DNA of 64,000 nucleotides. Source: Campylorhamphus procurvoides (Eukaryota > Chordata > Aves > Passeriformes > Dendrocolaptidae). Under the pieces are notes generated by a model. It was not told the DNA's origin. It made no database searches and worked only from the letters and a program-made list of their open reading frames with translations. The translations under genes were made by a program, and so were the position numbers. The stretch spans positions 1,346,333 through 1,410,332 of the forward strand of contig WBMV01000267.1 in NCBI GenBank assembly GCA_013396655.1. The letters are read 5' to 3'. This document shows positions 35,028 through 48,344 of the stretch, piece by piece; position 1 is the stretch's first letter; the number at the start of each line of letters is the position of its first letter.

Positions 35028-38000
35028 GTGCATAATCTGATTTAGCTTAATCCAGCCCTAATGGGAACTCCCACCTAGGAGCTGGAGGAACAGGAGATAT
35101 TGCAAGATTTCCAACAGGTCATGGTGGTCTGTTTTGTTTTCATTGTTTGCTACTTAAAAAGAAGAAAGAAACCCAACCTGAGCTCCCCCTGGAGTGCATG
35201 GAGAGAGGAAGGCATCTCCAGAAGGTGATGAACTGATCTCTCATATAAAACAGGTCTCAGAATTTAACCTGGTGACTCCTTGTGGTTTTGTGTGTGCATG
35301 TTTCTCTGCTATTCTTTAGGACCACAGAAACGAGCACTATGAAAATTTGAACTAAAGCATCTTTGCAAAGAACCTCCAACCTCCATGGAAAATCCATTCG
35401 TCAGGACAATGAGGTTTATGCCAGACTTGAAACACTGAAATTGTTCCTTAAAATCCAGCACATACTGCAGTACTTTGCTGAATTGGGACCTTCCAGAGTA
35501 CAGAGATGATGCATTTCTTTGCAGTCTTAATTGTTTGCCTCAATCCTATTCAGACTCTCTCCTTGTTTTGTCCTTGATGGAATAAAGCAATCCCTAAAGC
35601 TCCCTTTTATCTCTTAGCTCTGTAAATAGTTTTGCCTAGTAAATAGATGCCTAGTTTTTAAGCTTAAAAAAAAAAGATAACATTTAGTGCTGTTTACTAT
35701 ATCATGCTGATTCTGTGAAAAATATAATTTAAAAAAACTTGTGGAAATCAAAACCCTGGATAACACTGGAGATCTTTATCATCAGATTGCTAACTCTTGT
35801 AATGCTAAATAAAGAAGCAAACACATCTTACATTGAAATTAATTCCAGAAGCAAAAGTGAACCTTCTCTCTGTGAAAACAAACTGTTTTTCTCAGATATT
35901 ACATTTATGTGCCAAATGCTAATAATTTGTTCTCTGTTTTTATTCCTCCCAGCCCCCTTAATGTGTCAGGTTTCCTTATCAGTCATGTTTGTGTGCTGCT
36001 CAGCAACAGCCACACACCCCTGAGGATGGTCCCAGATGAGGCTGAGGCAGAAGACTGATAAAGAAATTGAGTAAAACGTCACTTTTTCTTCTGAAAATCC
36101 AGAGAATGAGAGAGGAAACATTTTCCCTGAGAAGATCTCAGACTTGTAGCTGTCTGCTCCCAACAGTAGGGCTTTCATCTGGCAAAACCCACAAGTATCC
36201 ACTCACCTCTGGGTGCATGATTAAATGCTATGAACTTTGCAGGGTCTCATCACCTACTTATAATGCCGCACATGCCAAGAGGCTCAATTGAACTGGAATC
36301 CAAAGCCTGGATCCAACCAGGATCCTTGGGAACTGAATATAGGTCTCCCTATACAGTCCAAGAAGAAAAGAATGTGCTTTTCCAAAAGCTTTAGGGCATA
36401 ATCCAGCCCATTACCTGAATCAGATGTATTGCAGAGGAACCTGATTTTTAACACTTGCTCCTGTTTTGCAGGTGTTGTCAGTCAAACAGTGCTGAGAATA
36501 CACACCTAAAAATAGTTATACCTAAATACTTTACCCTGCAGCAAAGGTGTGTGGGAGAGCACTGTCCAGCTACAGAAGGTAGATGGTGTCAACCTGCCAG
36601 AGGATTTCTTTTTCACCTATTCCTGCCCCAGCATTCCTGCTCCATGGTTCCCCTGAGAACCTGCCACTGCTGCAGCAGAGAACCTATAGACTGGGGTGGG
36701 TTAACAGAGAGGAAGAGAGGTCACAAACTCCATCCCTAAGGTTGCTGTCTCTCCCATCCATCATTTGGAAACAGAGGAAGAGGAGCATGGTCTATGAGCC
36801 CTGTGGTCCCCATGAAATGGATGCAGAAGGGGACATGGAGCCACTGTGACCCTGACAGACAACTGCCTGCTCGCAGTGAGTTTAGTGATCTCTCTGCCTC
36901 CCAGCTTCACTTGTCCACTGCTCAATTTGCACCAAAACAGAAGTGGAGGAAAGTATCTGGCATCCTCACTTCCCTCCAGGAGCCCCTCTGTTTGGCCCTG
37001 TGTCCTTTTGCTCAACACTTAGCAGAAAGTGATAACAAATACAAAATAAACTTTCAGCAGTCCCAATTAAGAGAAAAAAGAGTCCAGTGTTTCCTCTCAG
37101 AAGCACAGAGAGCTAGAATGTCAGGCGGCTATTAGCGATACCTGGAAAACACTGTGTTCTGTGCCAGCAAAGCTGATGAGGGCTTTTATTTTAATGGCTG
37201 TGCTCTGAAAGATCTGGTTGTTAGGTACATTGTACACCATGGGAATGAGGTGTGGGGTACTTTTGGCCCTAGCACTCTGCTGCATTTTTTTTTCTTCACA
37301 TAACTCCAAGGGCAGAATGAGGCAGTCGGTGCTGTTAAGGGTTATGTCTGCTGTTCCCATCGCACCTGTGTTACACACATCTGTGTTTCACTGTGTGATT
37401 AAATCAAGTGTTTTGTGCCAGCACAATAGTTGCAGTAGAAAGAGGTGCAGGGATTAACACACCACATACTCAGAGACAGCTTACAGCAAAGTAAAATGCA
37501 AGCAGTAAAGGGCAGCACTGTCTCCTGTGTCCCCATGGAGTGGGAGTTTGGGTTAGATAAAGTGTCTTAGACTTTCAGAAGAGAGGACAATATAGCATTG
37601 CTTGGGGTAAATAGCTATTCTAGAAAACACAGCCTCTCACTGTAAACCTCCTCCATGCAGAAGAGCTACAAGCTGTACAATGCATCTGCTTAGAGGGCAG
37701 CAGGCTCCATATTTTGATAGTTACTGGAAAAGGTTTTATTTTCCCCCCAGACTGAAACTTGAAAAATGAAAAAGCAAAATGCTGCATTATCCACTTGGGC
37801 AGTGTCAAATCACGTAATTTTGACTTTATATCGGATGCACTGGCTGCCCATTAACTGGGTAAGTCAGTGGGTGTTGTTGAGCTCCTTGAAGAGTGCCCTG
37901 GGAGTAAAATGTTCCTAGATCAGAGGAAAACTTTTTCCAGCAGTCTTTTATTACCCTAGAACAATCTGCACCCAGCTGGCTGGCTGTACAAGCCCAGACC

Positions 38001-39442
38001 GTGGTGCCATAGTTATCCATTGTACCCATTTGCTAAGTCCTGAATCACAGAATTGGGAGAAACAGGGACAGATCATCATAACTTCTCAAATGCAGTGGAA
38101 GCCCTACATTAAGAGTGAGGGGTGGTCAGGCTTTCATCTGTTCCTGAAGGGAAATATTTGTCATCTGCACTGTCCCATCGTCAGAGACACTGGGGCAATG
38201 TGAGGTACCGAAACACAGCTAATCCTGTCAGTGCTTGGTCCAGTGCAGACCCACAAATGCAGCTCCCCAGGAAAAGCATCTCCATCCATACCTGTTTCCT
38301 TTCCCTCTCCTGAAACACAAGCAGATGCTGATACTTTAGCTTACATTTCTTAGTGCCCTGTCTTAAGGCTTGTCTTGCCAAGTAAAGCAGTGATTTATGG
38401 TCAGAAACAACCTTTAGCTTTCAAGCACCTGTATAAGGCACTGCTGTTAGTTCTGCTTTTGTGCTTTAGTTCCCAGGTGAACTCCAAGATCTCCTATGTA
38501 CAGAGATCACCAGTACAGGTAAAATACATGGTAAGGGATCCCACAGAAATCTCTGGACAGCTGCAGGCAAAAGGTGATGGCATTAACTACATTCACATGT
38601 TTCAGGGCAGCATGACGTGAGTCAAACCTTTACAGAGCTCTGCACTGAAATGGGCTCTGCTGGTGAACGCTTAGCAGAATATTGCAGGTAGGTGAGGGCT
38701 GAGTTAAGCCTTAAATAATTAGAAAAATTCCAAACAAATCCCTCCTTCAGGTTTCTAAGTCACATTCTGCCTTTCCAAGGCCTGACATATAGGGTGCAAG
38801 TCCTGGGAGATAAAGCCATCTCTGTTATAGCACCCTGGTCAGGGCCAAGCAGCATGGAATTACATATGAGACATCTCTTGCTGTTACAGCTCCCATAGTA
38901 CAGCCCCATCACACTCAAATTTATTTTGTTTTATTGGAATATTCATAGTGTGCCCTATTGTTTGCAACCTTTAGTCTGACACATGTCTATATTTAATAGT
39001 CTCATAGTCTCAGGGACATGACCATTGATGGTCCCAAAGCACACGATGCATTATTTTATGAGGAATTGCTTCTCTCACATATGGTTTAAACTTTCTCTAC
39101 TAGGCTGATGCTCTTGGCAATGAACTTGCACAGTTCAAAGATTAGAAAACTGCCTATTTCTTGCAAGAGGGGTTTCTGCTAGCAGGACTTTATGAGACAA
39201 AGCTTTACAATAACTTGAAAATTTATTATTTTGACTTACCCAGAAAGAACCCCTTTTCTTTGACCCAGTTTGACTTTCTTCAGAAGTTGCTTCTTCAGAA
39301 ATTTTTCTGAACTGTTTTCTTTTTTCCCTTGGGTGTTTTAACAAAAAAGAAAGCAGTGCTGTTTTCATTAGTATTTCCCACAGAAAAGTTTAAGCTTTTC
39401 TCAATAAAGGACAAATTTTTCTGCTGTTGAAAGCTGAGGGGG

Positions 39443-39478
39443 TTTTATCTTTTTTTTTTTCTTTTTTCTTTTCTTTTT
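39443..39478. repeat. Polypyrimidine (T-rich) tract
   Basis: Long T runs are broken only by single C residues. No target-site duplication or retroposed sequence was seen next to it. Confidence 0.9.
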
Positions 39479-42400
39479 AAGTTAGAAATGCTAATGTGCT
39501 GCCCTGCAGAAATTGCCATTTAAGTGCCTTATGCTTACATTTGCCTCAATTGACCACACTCCCTGAGATTCTCTTTCCTATGATACACCACAGCCTTCTC
39601 TCAAGATGTGAAAAACCAGTTGTGTTCTGGGAGATAAAACTTGGCCAAGCCCATAAATGATAATGGGAATATAAAGGCATCTGAAACTCCCACTATTTGC
39701 TGTGTAAAGCAAGCTGAATCTAAGCATTTTATTTTCAAAGTAAGCATTTGAATTATGAAGGAATACTTGGCATTTTCCTCAAAAAGAAGAACTTTCACAA
39801 ATAAATAAATTCTGAAAAAGAAAAAAAAAAACTAACAATGGCCTCTCACTCTGAAATTCCTGACTGCTAATTTTCCTCTGGAAAATATCTTTTGTGAAAA
39901 GTTTTGGTGCTCTCCATATTTGTGTACTTATAAACTTTGATATGTGCTAATGTGGCTTTGCTGATCAGAACCTCAGAATTTTGCATGTTGCAGAATTTAT
40001 ACATTTGTTCCCAGCCAAACCATACCATATAAAAGCTGGCTTATTACTAGTAATATTGAAAAAAACTGGCTAACAAAACATCCTGGATACTGCACACATA
40101 CTGATGCTCTTTATAGAATAAATGCTCTGTGCTCTGATGTGGCAAATGAGGTCATTTGAGTGCACTAACTCTGGTCTTCCTCTCCCTGTTCTGCTTGAAA
40201 GAGATTTGAATGTGAAAAGGTTTTGGCACTTGGGGCTCCATGGTTTGGAACAGCTTTCAAAATTGGAGACTTAAAGGTCACTTTTCTCTGAAGAAGTAAG
40301 GGACCCAACCCCAATACCAGCCATCAAAGAAACTCCTGCATAAAAAGTTGTTTTCAAGATCACATTGAGTAGGCCAGGGATGTAGCTGTTCCCCATAAAC
40401 ATGTGAGACCTCTGCATTGAATATATATTGTTTTATCCCTGCGGCATGACCCTGTCTGTCAGATAAGGAGAAGCAGTAAAACAGGGAGGATGTGGTTGCT
40501 GTCTTGGAAGTTGGAAAACAAATTCAAGCTTAGGAGGGTTGTTTTTTCTCCCCTAAAATTAAAACCAGTACTCCTGTTAGCCTCTTAAACTCCATCCAAA
40601 TTTAGCTGATGCTCTGACAGGGAAAAACAGGATTTCAAAAGCTATTTCACATCTACGAGCGGTGACAACTGGCTGGGAGATGGGGGCGAAGGCATAGGTG
40701 AGTAAAGTAGGCTCATACCACCTTCTCCTCTGCCCATAGTGAACCAAGAGATGTGCTTGCCCCAGGAGAAACCGTAAGATGCTGAAAACCATAGGCACCT
40801 TGAAACAAGGGCCATGGTGCAATTCTGCTGGGCAGGGACCTGCCTGGGCCAGCCAAAAGATGTGCTGGTGGTTGTGGTGTGATGACACCACTGTACTACT
40901 CAGGGAGCCAAAGTGGGTTGGAGTGAGACACCTGACAGGGGCTGAAATCCACAGTAGCAGATCATTTGGGATGGTGGGAGACCTGAATACAACCTTTCTC
41001 ACCCCAGCAGAGGCAAGAGGATATGCTCCTCAACAGGTGAACTCACCCCTTGCTTTACACATAGTAGCCTGTGCTTCTCACAGTTCTAAGTTCAGATTAA
41101 AATCTCACTTCTGGCAGATGCAGAGCAGGATTTGTGCAGTGCTTTCCCACTTGTTTGTGACCAAGCAAGCTGGGAGCGTTCTTGCCTCTCTCCTCGAGCT
41201 TTACTGCATCAAGAAAATATTCAGAAAACAATTCCCAGGTTAAGAGAAGCCCTTGACCATCAAGGAGGCTGGTCTTTGTTCTCCACCAGTCCAGCACCTA
41301 TGTCCATATCTAATACATGCTAGAAGAGCCCTTGAAGACTCAGCTGCTATACATTCTCCTTCATCTACCACAACTCAGCTCTGTGACTCAACTCTGTGCC
41401 CCCCAGCTCGATGGCTTGTGGAGGCCAACTCTTTGAGAACAACATGTAGGGCCTGAGTAGGGAGGTCTGATGAACATAAGAGATGGCACAAGTTTTTAAA
41501 GATACCAAATTATTTGATATATGTTGTAAATTATGCAGTTTTCCTATTCAAGTAATAATGGCTGATAATTCTCCCACCAAAATGCTGCATTTTACTTGCA
41601 CTTTTTGAGCCTGTAGTAGTATCTCAGTTGAGTTTTTGAGAATACTGAATTGCTTGACAGGCTTTTGCCCACAGTCAGGGAGAGGTATTGTAGGTGGCTC
41701 TCCGCTCTATGAGAAGGAATCATCACTATAGTGAGGAAAACACTTCTGAAGCCCCCAAACTGCCTTTTCCATCACTCACCAGACTGCACCCCAGTTGGGT
41801 GGGCTGACAGCAATCACTGTGTTCAAACCAACAGCACATTGAGCTGGTTTTAAATTTCCTGCTCTCTAAACCATGCTACAAACTGAATCAAAACACTTTC
41901 ATTAGAGGGATGAAAATAAATCCTGCTGAAGCTGGATTTTATCATGTGGATCTATCAGAGACGAGCAGACTGGGTTATGTGGGGTTCAAGGATGTGGCCA
42001 TCAGTCCCCAGAGCCAAATGGGGAGCTGTGCAGAATCTCTGCTGTATGCTCAGATATTGGACTCAGCAACCAGTGCCACCATCTAGGAGGACTAAACTGG
42101 CATGCTGTCACTCCTCCGTTGGGTTTTTGGGAAGCCTTGATGGAAATGGGGCTGGCAGCATCATAAAACCAGCTTTGAATTATGCTGAATTTCCAGAACT
42201 AAAGCAACGCTTTGAGGGCATTTTAACTTGTGATTACCATCCAAACACAAATGTAAGCCTTGCAGCATTCATTTGAGGATGAGGGTGGGCTCTTTCAGGC
42301 ATGTTTTCACATCAGGACTAGCGCAAACCCCAGTTCAGGAGCTGCTCCCAAACTTTTCCTTGCTCCCACTGAGAACACTATCCTGACAAGCTGCCCCAGA

Positions 42401-43302
42401 AGGATGCATGGCCTAGAGCATTTCTTTTGCTTTCACTTAGCAATCTGCCACTACTTGTGGGGATTTATATTGTGTTACTGGGCTCCTAATAACTCTTTCA
42501 TGCCTTCCCTAGACTCCATTCTGCAACCAGAAGAACAGTCCCAGTTCTCTGGTACTAGCTGGGCTCACCCAGGGCCTGATCTGACCAATATCCTAGGTGG
42601 AGATGTTCCTATCTGGAGACAGTTTTTTCTGGAAGGAAGTTGAAGGTTTCTTCAGCAGAGCACAGCTCTCTTAACCATGCCAAGCACAGGCTGTTTGCAA
42701 GAACAATTTCAAGATACAGTGTAATGTACATAAGTCACTGACTGTACTCTTGGCTACAACAGCAAAAATGCACGAGCATGTAGGCACAAATGTGCACAAA
42801 TGCATATTATTATGATTTGCAGCTGTCAGAGCAGTTCCTGTCACTGAAAAGACTAAACTTAATTACCAATCTGGAACGAATTATGATCTTAAAATAAAAA
42901 AAGAGCAAGCTGCCTAAGTGTATGCACATTCTTTCACTGTAAATAACTTCCCAAGAACAGAGGGCCAAATCCTCAGTTGGTGTAGGCTGGTGTCACATTT
43001 TGACAGCCAAATCCAGGGAAGTTTCCTTTCCTGATGGGTGCTAGCTGCTGATCTGATTCTGTATATTTTATAAACTTTACATCAGGAGACCATTCAAATT
43101 CCACAAGAGTATCATGAGGGTTTTATTTATTAGTGGTCACCTGCATCCTCCAGCACTATTTGCCTTGGCATCTAGGTGGGGCTGAGGAGGCCTTACTTTT
43201 ATTCCTGTCTGAGCCTCTAATTCAATGTGACCCTGAGCATGTCCTTCATCACCTTTGTCACCATTGGTCATAATATTCAGACTAGAGAAATCAAACTTCA
43301 GA

Positions 43303-43318
43303 TCACTAGATGGAGCAG
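43303..43318 (+). promoter_or_regulatory. Weak CTCF-like motif
   Basis: TCACTAGATGGAGCAG differs from the CTCF pattern CCACYAGRKGGCRS at the first base and at the C after GG. It is weaker than the site at 46974 and in the same orientation. Confidence 0.2.
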
Positions 43319-46202
43319 AAATGCCCTAGATCAAGACAAAGCATCTCACAAACACAAGACTGTGTCTAATCTGCCTCCAGCTGCAGACTCCTGGCTAATG
43401 CCTCCACGTCTTCGCCCTGGTACATCCCCTCTCACTGGCACCCTCCTTTGTCACTGTGGTAGCGATTTTTTGGCTGCACAAGGAAGTGTCCCATCCATAC
43501 TGCAGAGAGATGATTCCATGTACCTCCTAGAGATGGTCTGCATACCATTAGCCATGCATGAGAGACACTTTGCAGCCCCCTTTTCACAGACTGTGAGCCC
43601 TTGGCCAGGGCTGTCCTCACTGTGTGTTTGTGTAAGACTTCATGCACTGAGGCTCTGCCTCAGCTGGGGCCTCAAAAACACAGCTATAAACCCAGCAATA
43701 AATAACAGCAGCACAGGACAGGGTGTTAAATTCACTGATGGCATCTGAGTCATCACTTCAGCCTCTCGATGGCATGACCTTGGAGGTAGGCTGTTAAGTC
43801 TGTAAAAAACGTTTAGAAAAATAATAAAAAACGGCCTCTCAAGTCCAGTGTCTTGCTCCAGTGATAGCAAAAAGGGTAACAGGAGACTGTTGTTCCAACT
43901 CTGTGCCGCCTTTTCAGACCTTGTTTTTGTTTTCCTGTAAGGAGCAGGACTTTATTGGCTTGTTTCTGGGCGCACACATGAAACCTTTCATCAGTGCCTG
44001 TTTCAGTAACAGGCCCCTGGATATCAGTAACATTGACACATTCATACAATATCCCACTCCATGATTTGCAGCGCTCTTACAGCTCAGTACTATTAATGAA
44101 TGAGTGACTCTTTTCATTACCTTGCCATAGATCAAGTGCTGGCCTCTGATTTTGACAGATGGTTCAGATACATCTGGTTTTCCTAACCTGAGACCATTCA
44201 GCTCCTCCAGCTAGTACTAAACGATGTTGTTTACTAGGGAAGAATAAACTGTTTTGGAGGGACACACAAAAGGTACTTTGATGGCTGAGCTTCAGTCCGA
44301 GCTGGGAGCGAACATGGCTATGCCTGAAAGGTTGGTCTCAATGGGGAGAAACTCTACTTGAGTGAATTTTTTCTGGGACTGTTGAGATTTTGTTGGGGAG
44401 CAGGCAAACTTCACCTGAAGAAAGTCAACAACAGTCCCATTTATAACCTGTGAGGACCATTAAAGTTTCATTTTCTGTGCACAGTGAAAGATCCCTCTAT
44501 CTATAGGGATTCCCCTTGACATTATGTGACAAATGCACCCCAATGTGATGCCAGCAGCTGCATTTTCCTTTGGTTTCTGACATACCACATCCTAAATTTA
44601 ATTGCTCTAATTTGTTAACATTAATTTACACTTGACAAATATCCTTTCTAAGGTGCTCACTGAGCCATGGCAGCTCACTCGCCACCTTAACACAGTTGTG
44701 AAACTGAGGGACCCCTGTTGAAGTCAGCTCTAGTGCAGGAGACTGCTGTACCTACTTGAACTAGTGTATGTATTTGCTTAAAATAGAAATAGGATAGAAT
44801 TCAGGAACAAACTCAGAGAGGAAAAAACACGCTTTGCTTCCTCTTGAGGAGCCCCAGCCATTGCAGTGCTGTGCCTGACTCACTACTGCAAAGCAGTTTA
44901 AATACTTTGCCCACACTGGAGCAGTTGTGTTCAGCAGAGTTGAAATAGGTCCTTGTCCCCACACACAGCCTGGGTGAGGCAGGCACTGCCCCCTGAGACA
45001 GAAAAAGAAACGTTTGCACTCTCTAAGTCAAAGGAGTGTGGGTGTCTCAACTCCTGAGAAAGAATTCAGGTGATGAACAAAAGATGGGCAGCAAGAGGGA
45101 AGGGTGGCCATGCAAAGGAAGTGCTCCCAGTTGTGTTTTGGGGGTCTGGTTTTAATGGGCATGAGGAGAATGAGGTTCTGCACATCAGAAGGTACAGCTC
45201 CATCTCCCTGGGGAGCCTCAAGCCAAGAACCCTTTGCTGAGCTAGTCTGGTGCCCATGACGAACTCTGGTGTGGGCACAGAACAGAGAAGGGCATTGAAG
45301 GTTACAAAAAAGTGGCAAATCTTAAAGCTGCACTCTGAATATACATTATCTTCTGCTTCAACCTCTCCTTCCTCCATCAGCACCCCCAGCACAAACACCT
45401 CTGGGCCCTGTCATGACTCTGTCAGGGACACTCCTCTCTGGATACATCCAGTTGCTTCTTTGCTTCAAGGACTGCGTATTGTGTACCATGGACAAGCCAA
45501 AGAAACCTTCAACTGTTTGCAGCAGGGATAGGGTACCCACCATGAGGAGGGAGTGCAACTGTCTGAGACATCAAGGTAGCCCATCCTGGTCATCTTTGTG
45601 CCTCAGCCCCTGTGGTGTTGAAATCAGCAGCCCTTTGCAGCAACCCCTCTGCAGGACAAGAGGGCCAAGCTACGGTGTTGCTCACTACCAACTTCCCACT
45701 GGAGAAGGACAGAATCACAGAGACATGCAGGCTTTGCATTTGCTCTCAGTGTGAAGGCACCCTGATAGTCATGGCTCTTCTAGCAGGGTTTTAGGCTCAG
45801 GAAGCAGCAGCTAAGATAAATGTGTCTCACAGTAAAGGATATCCTGCTCAGCCAAAAATAGAATCTGCAGGAATCCAAAGGACCAGAAAAAGCTGGGCTT
45901 TGCAAGCCTAGAAACTTCATGTGATGAAATCTTTATCCTGGCCAGCTCTTACCATTGGCCTGAGAGAGATAGTGCTTCCCCCTGAGATCCTAGCAAGGCG
46001 CTTACCTAACACTGAATGAGCAATAAAGGGCCATAAACTGCCATAAGATTTTCAGGAAAGCCTCCAAGTTATTTGGATTTGCAGGGATGCAGAGGGGAAA
46101 TCTTAGGTACTTATATAGTTACATGCTTGAGTACCTCTAAAAATCCACTATTTATCCTGCAGTTAGTAAAAAGCAGCCCAGGCCTCCACAAACACAGCAG
46201 TG

Positions 46203-46737
46203 CCAGCTGAGTATTGGTCATTGGGCAATCTCTTGAGGCCACAATTGAAAGCCTGTGTTCAGTTTTGGGTCCTGCCTGACAAGAAGAACACTGAGATGCT
46301 GGAGCAGGTCCAGAGGAGCACGACAAAGCTGGGAAAGGATCTGGAGCACAAGTCTGGTGAGCAGCAGCTGAGGGTATTTAGCCTGGAGAGAAGGAGGCTC
46401 GGAGGGTCCTTATCACTCTGCTTGAAAGGAGGTTGTAGTGAGGTGGGGATCAGTCTCTTCTCACATGTACCAAATGATAAAAAAAGAGGAAATTTGCCTC
46501 AAGTTGCACCAGGGGAGATTTAGATCAGATATTAGGAAAAATTTCTTCACTGAAAGGGTGGGACAGGCTTCCCAGGAAAGTGGTGGAATCACCATCCCTG
46601 GAAGTGTTCAAAAGGTGTGTGGATGGGGCAATTTGGGGGCATGGTTTAGTGGTGAACACGGTGGTGCTCAGTTAATGGCTCGATTCAGTGATGACAGAGT
46701 TCCTTTCTAGCCTTAATGATTCCATGATTCTATAGTT
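46203..46737 (+). mobile_element. CR1 LINE 3' fragment, longest copy in the window
   Basis: This is a sense-strand CR1 of about 535 bp. It contains 'ctggagcaggtccagagg', 'tttagcctggagagaagg', 'ttgaaaggaggttgtagt', 'aggaaaaatttcttcact', 'ggtggaatcaccatccct', and ends 'gattccatgattctatag'. The frames at 46200-46523 and 46438-46710 together cover a broken C-terminal part of CR1 ORF2 ([33 protein letters not shown]). A frameshift and a stop after GEI separate them. The reverse transcriptase catalytic core is missing because of 5' truncation, so the copy is dead. Confidence 0.96.
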
Positions 46738-46973
46738 CTTGGTCTTCACTACCCATGGCACAGCCTTCAACCCCGGTGAGAAAAGTATCTGTGCCCAGCT
46801 CAGGCTATGGGCTTGAGTTGTGGCTAAAAGAAGGGGGAGAAAATCCACACATGAAAGGGGTTTATGTGTGTCCCTAGAGAAGAATCATCTTTTCAAGATC
46901 AAACTGTCATTAAAATCCAGAAAGCAATAAAAATATTCACACTTTGGAGTCCAAGCCCGCTCCCTCTAAGTGT

Positions 46974-46984
46974 CCACTAGAGGG
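46974..46984 (+). promoter_or_regulatory. CTCF-like core motif
   Basis: CCACTAGAGGG fits the first 11 positions of the CTCF core CCASYAGRKGGC. The twelfth base is T instead of C. It lies 240 bp after the end of the longest CR1 copy and in a local patch with several CpGs ('gcgaacgctgccgg' downstream). Single motif matches occur by chance, so binding is unproven. Confidence 0.35.
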
Positions 46985-48344
46985 TTTCTTGTACTTTCCA
47001 CCAAAGTGCGAACGCTGCCGGCTCTTAGAAGCAGATTGGGGGACTCTCGAGGCAGGATGGCAAGGATGGGTGCAAGGACAGCCCACACACCAAGAACCAC
47101 CATAGCCAGTGCCCACACTGGCATCCTGAGGCAGGATTGGTGCGTATAGGTGCACATCCACACAGGCTTCCCTGCAGGCTCCGGCATTGGCAGGAGCAAA
47201 TGCAGTCCCACGCCTGGAGTGCCAACTCTAGAAGTCCCTCATTAAAACCCACAGGAGAAACATGGCTTTTCCAGATAAAGCATGTGTGCCCAGGTATCTG
47301 CTGCATTTGCCACCACAGGTAATGGTCATTTCTCACACCGAGTCCTCACAAAACTCACCACCCCCTTCCTGTCACTGCCTTCTGCCCCCCTTCTCTGGTT
47401 CTCTGGCTCTCTCTAAAACAGGAAGGAGGATGAAACTCATCTCCAAATTTGCCCTGGGGCCCTAGCACAGGCGAAAGGGACAAAGAGAATGGATAGCAAA
47501 ATGATAATTTTTTAGCTTGATGCTTAAACCAGCATTTATGAGATGCCATTATTCAGATGAATTGCCTGATGCTGCTGTACTTACAGGAACCAGTCGTGCA
47601 CATTTCAATTACTTCCTCATGGTCATGAAGGCTTGGAAGGTGGATGAACTGGTATGAGAAACACTGCCTTAAAAATATCAGTGGACATTTTCCCAAGAGT
47701 TGCAGGTTAAGGGTGGCAGGGTGCAATACTGAAAGCTTTATTAGCTCATGTGTACAAACCAATAAACTCCCTCCATCTGTCAGGACTGTGAGAATTTTAA
47801 TCTCCAAGCACTTACAAAGCAAGTCAGCATCACTTTCCCCTTTAGCCATCAACAGAACAGAGCTGGAAAGAGACAAAGTGTTTTCCTTCAGGCTATCCAA
47901 AGGGCTGATGACAAGGGTGGAGCAGTCACTGGCAAATGCAAAACAAAAATCCTTTAAGTTAAATGACATAGTTTGAGTGTGTTTTTCTAAAATGATAATA
48001 TGAAACTTTAAAAAAAAACCCAAAACCAAAAGGTGTCAAAAGAATCAGAAAAAAACTGATTTCCTTGAAAAGTTAAATTGAATGTTTTGATTTTTAAAAA
48101 GATTAACAGCAAAAGTAGGTGTTCAGTTTTGTGGACAACACAGCCCCAAGGCTTTCACTGTGAATCATTTTTGGTGGCAAATTGGTGTAGATCTTATGGC
48201 CAGCTGGGGATCTTTGGCTGGCTGCTCCCTGAGGCTGTGCCTGCCCTGCCAAGCCCTGCTAACACACCCTGGCTGGTGGTATGGAGAGGTGTGATCCCAC
48301 ACCAGGATCCCTGCCTCGCCAGAGCCCCAAGCCTGGGTTGTGTC
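46985..48344. other. Unique DNA, open on both strands, no supported gene
   Basis: From 47553 to 48029 the minus strand is open for 158 codons and the plus strand for 110 codons (47644-47976). The minus strand has a strong donor (GTAAGTAC, complement of 47577-47584) and an AG after a T-rich run (complement of 47987-47988), which would frame a 402-bp exon. The translation resembles no family I know, so I list it only as unproven. Confidence 0.3.

Larger units (their letters stand above)
34609..46202. other. Long unique stretch without recognised transposon or gene
   Basis: These 11.6 kb contain the inverted repeat at 35.0 kb, the T-rich tract at 39.4 kb, a GCACAAATG doublet at 42784-42802 and a weak CTCF-like word at 43.3 kb. 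Frames of 141 to 173 codons (40577-41002 minus, 40779-41243 plus, 43227-43748 plus) have no family resemblance I can see. Confidence 0.55.

Noticed and set aside
38042..38105. 'aatcacagaattgggag', considered as a CR1 terminus
   Set aside because: The following sequence does not continue as CR1.
40577..41243. Overlapping frames of 141 (minus) and 154 (plus) codons
   Set aside because: Open on both strands with no domain and no paired splice signals. This fits a local lack of stop codons.
43196..43265. MIR-like words 'tgtgaccctgagcatgtc' and 'cacctttgtcacc'
   Set aside because: Only the central part fits and no tRNA-like head was found. Too weak to list as a repeat.
43227..43748. 173-codon plus-strand frame
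   Set aside because: No recognisable domain, mixed composition and overlap with a minus frame. Probably chance.
46200..46710. Two overlapping plus-strand frames with protein-like segments
   Set aside because: They are the broken C-terminal end of CR1 ORF2 in a truncated LINE copy, not a host gene.
46966..47211. 81-codon minus frame with a hydrophobic stretch like a membrane helix
   Set aside because: The same DNA is open in two other minus frames. One hydrophobic run in a short frame is weak evidence.
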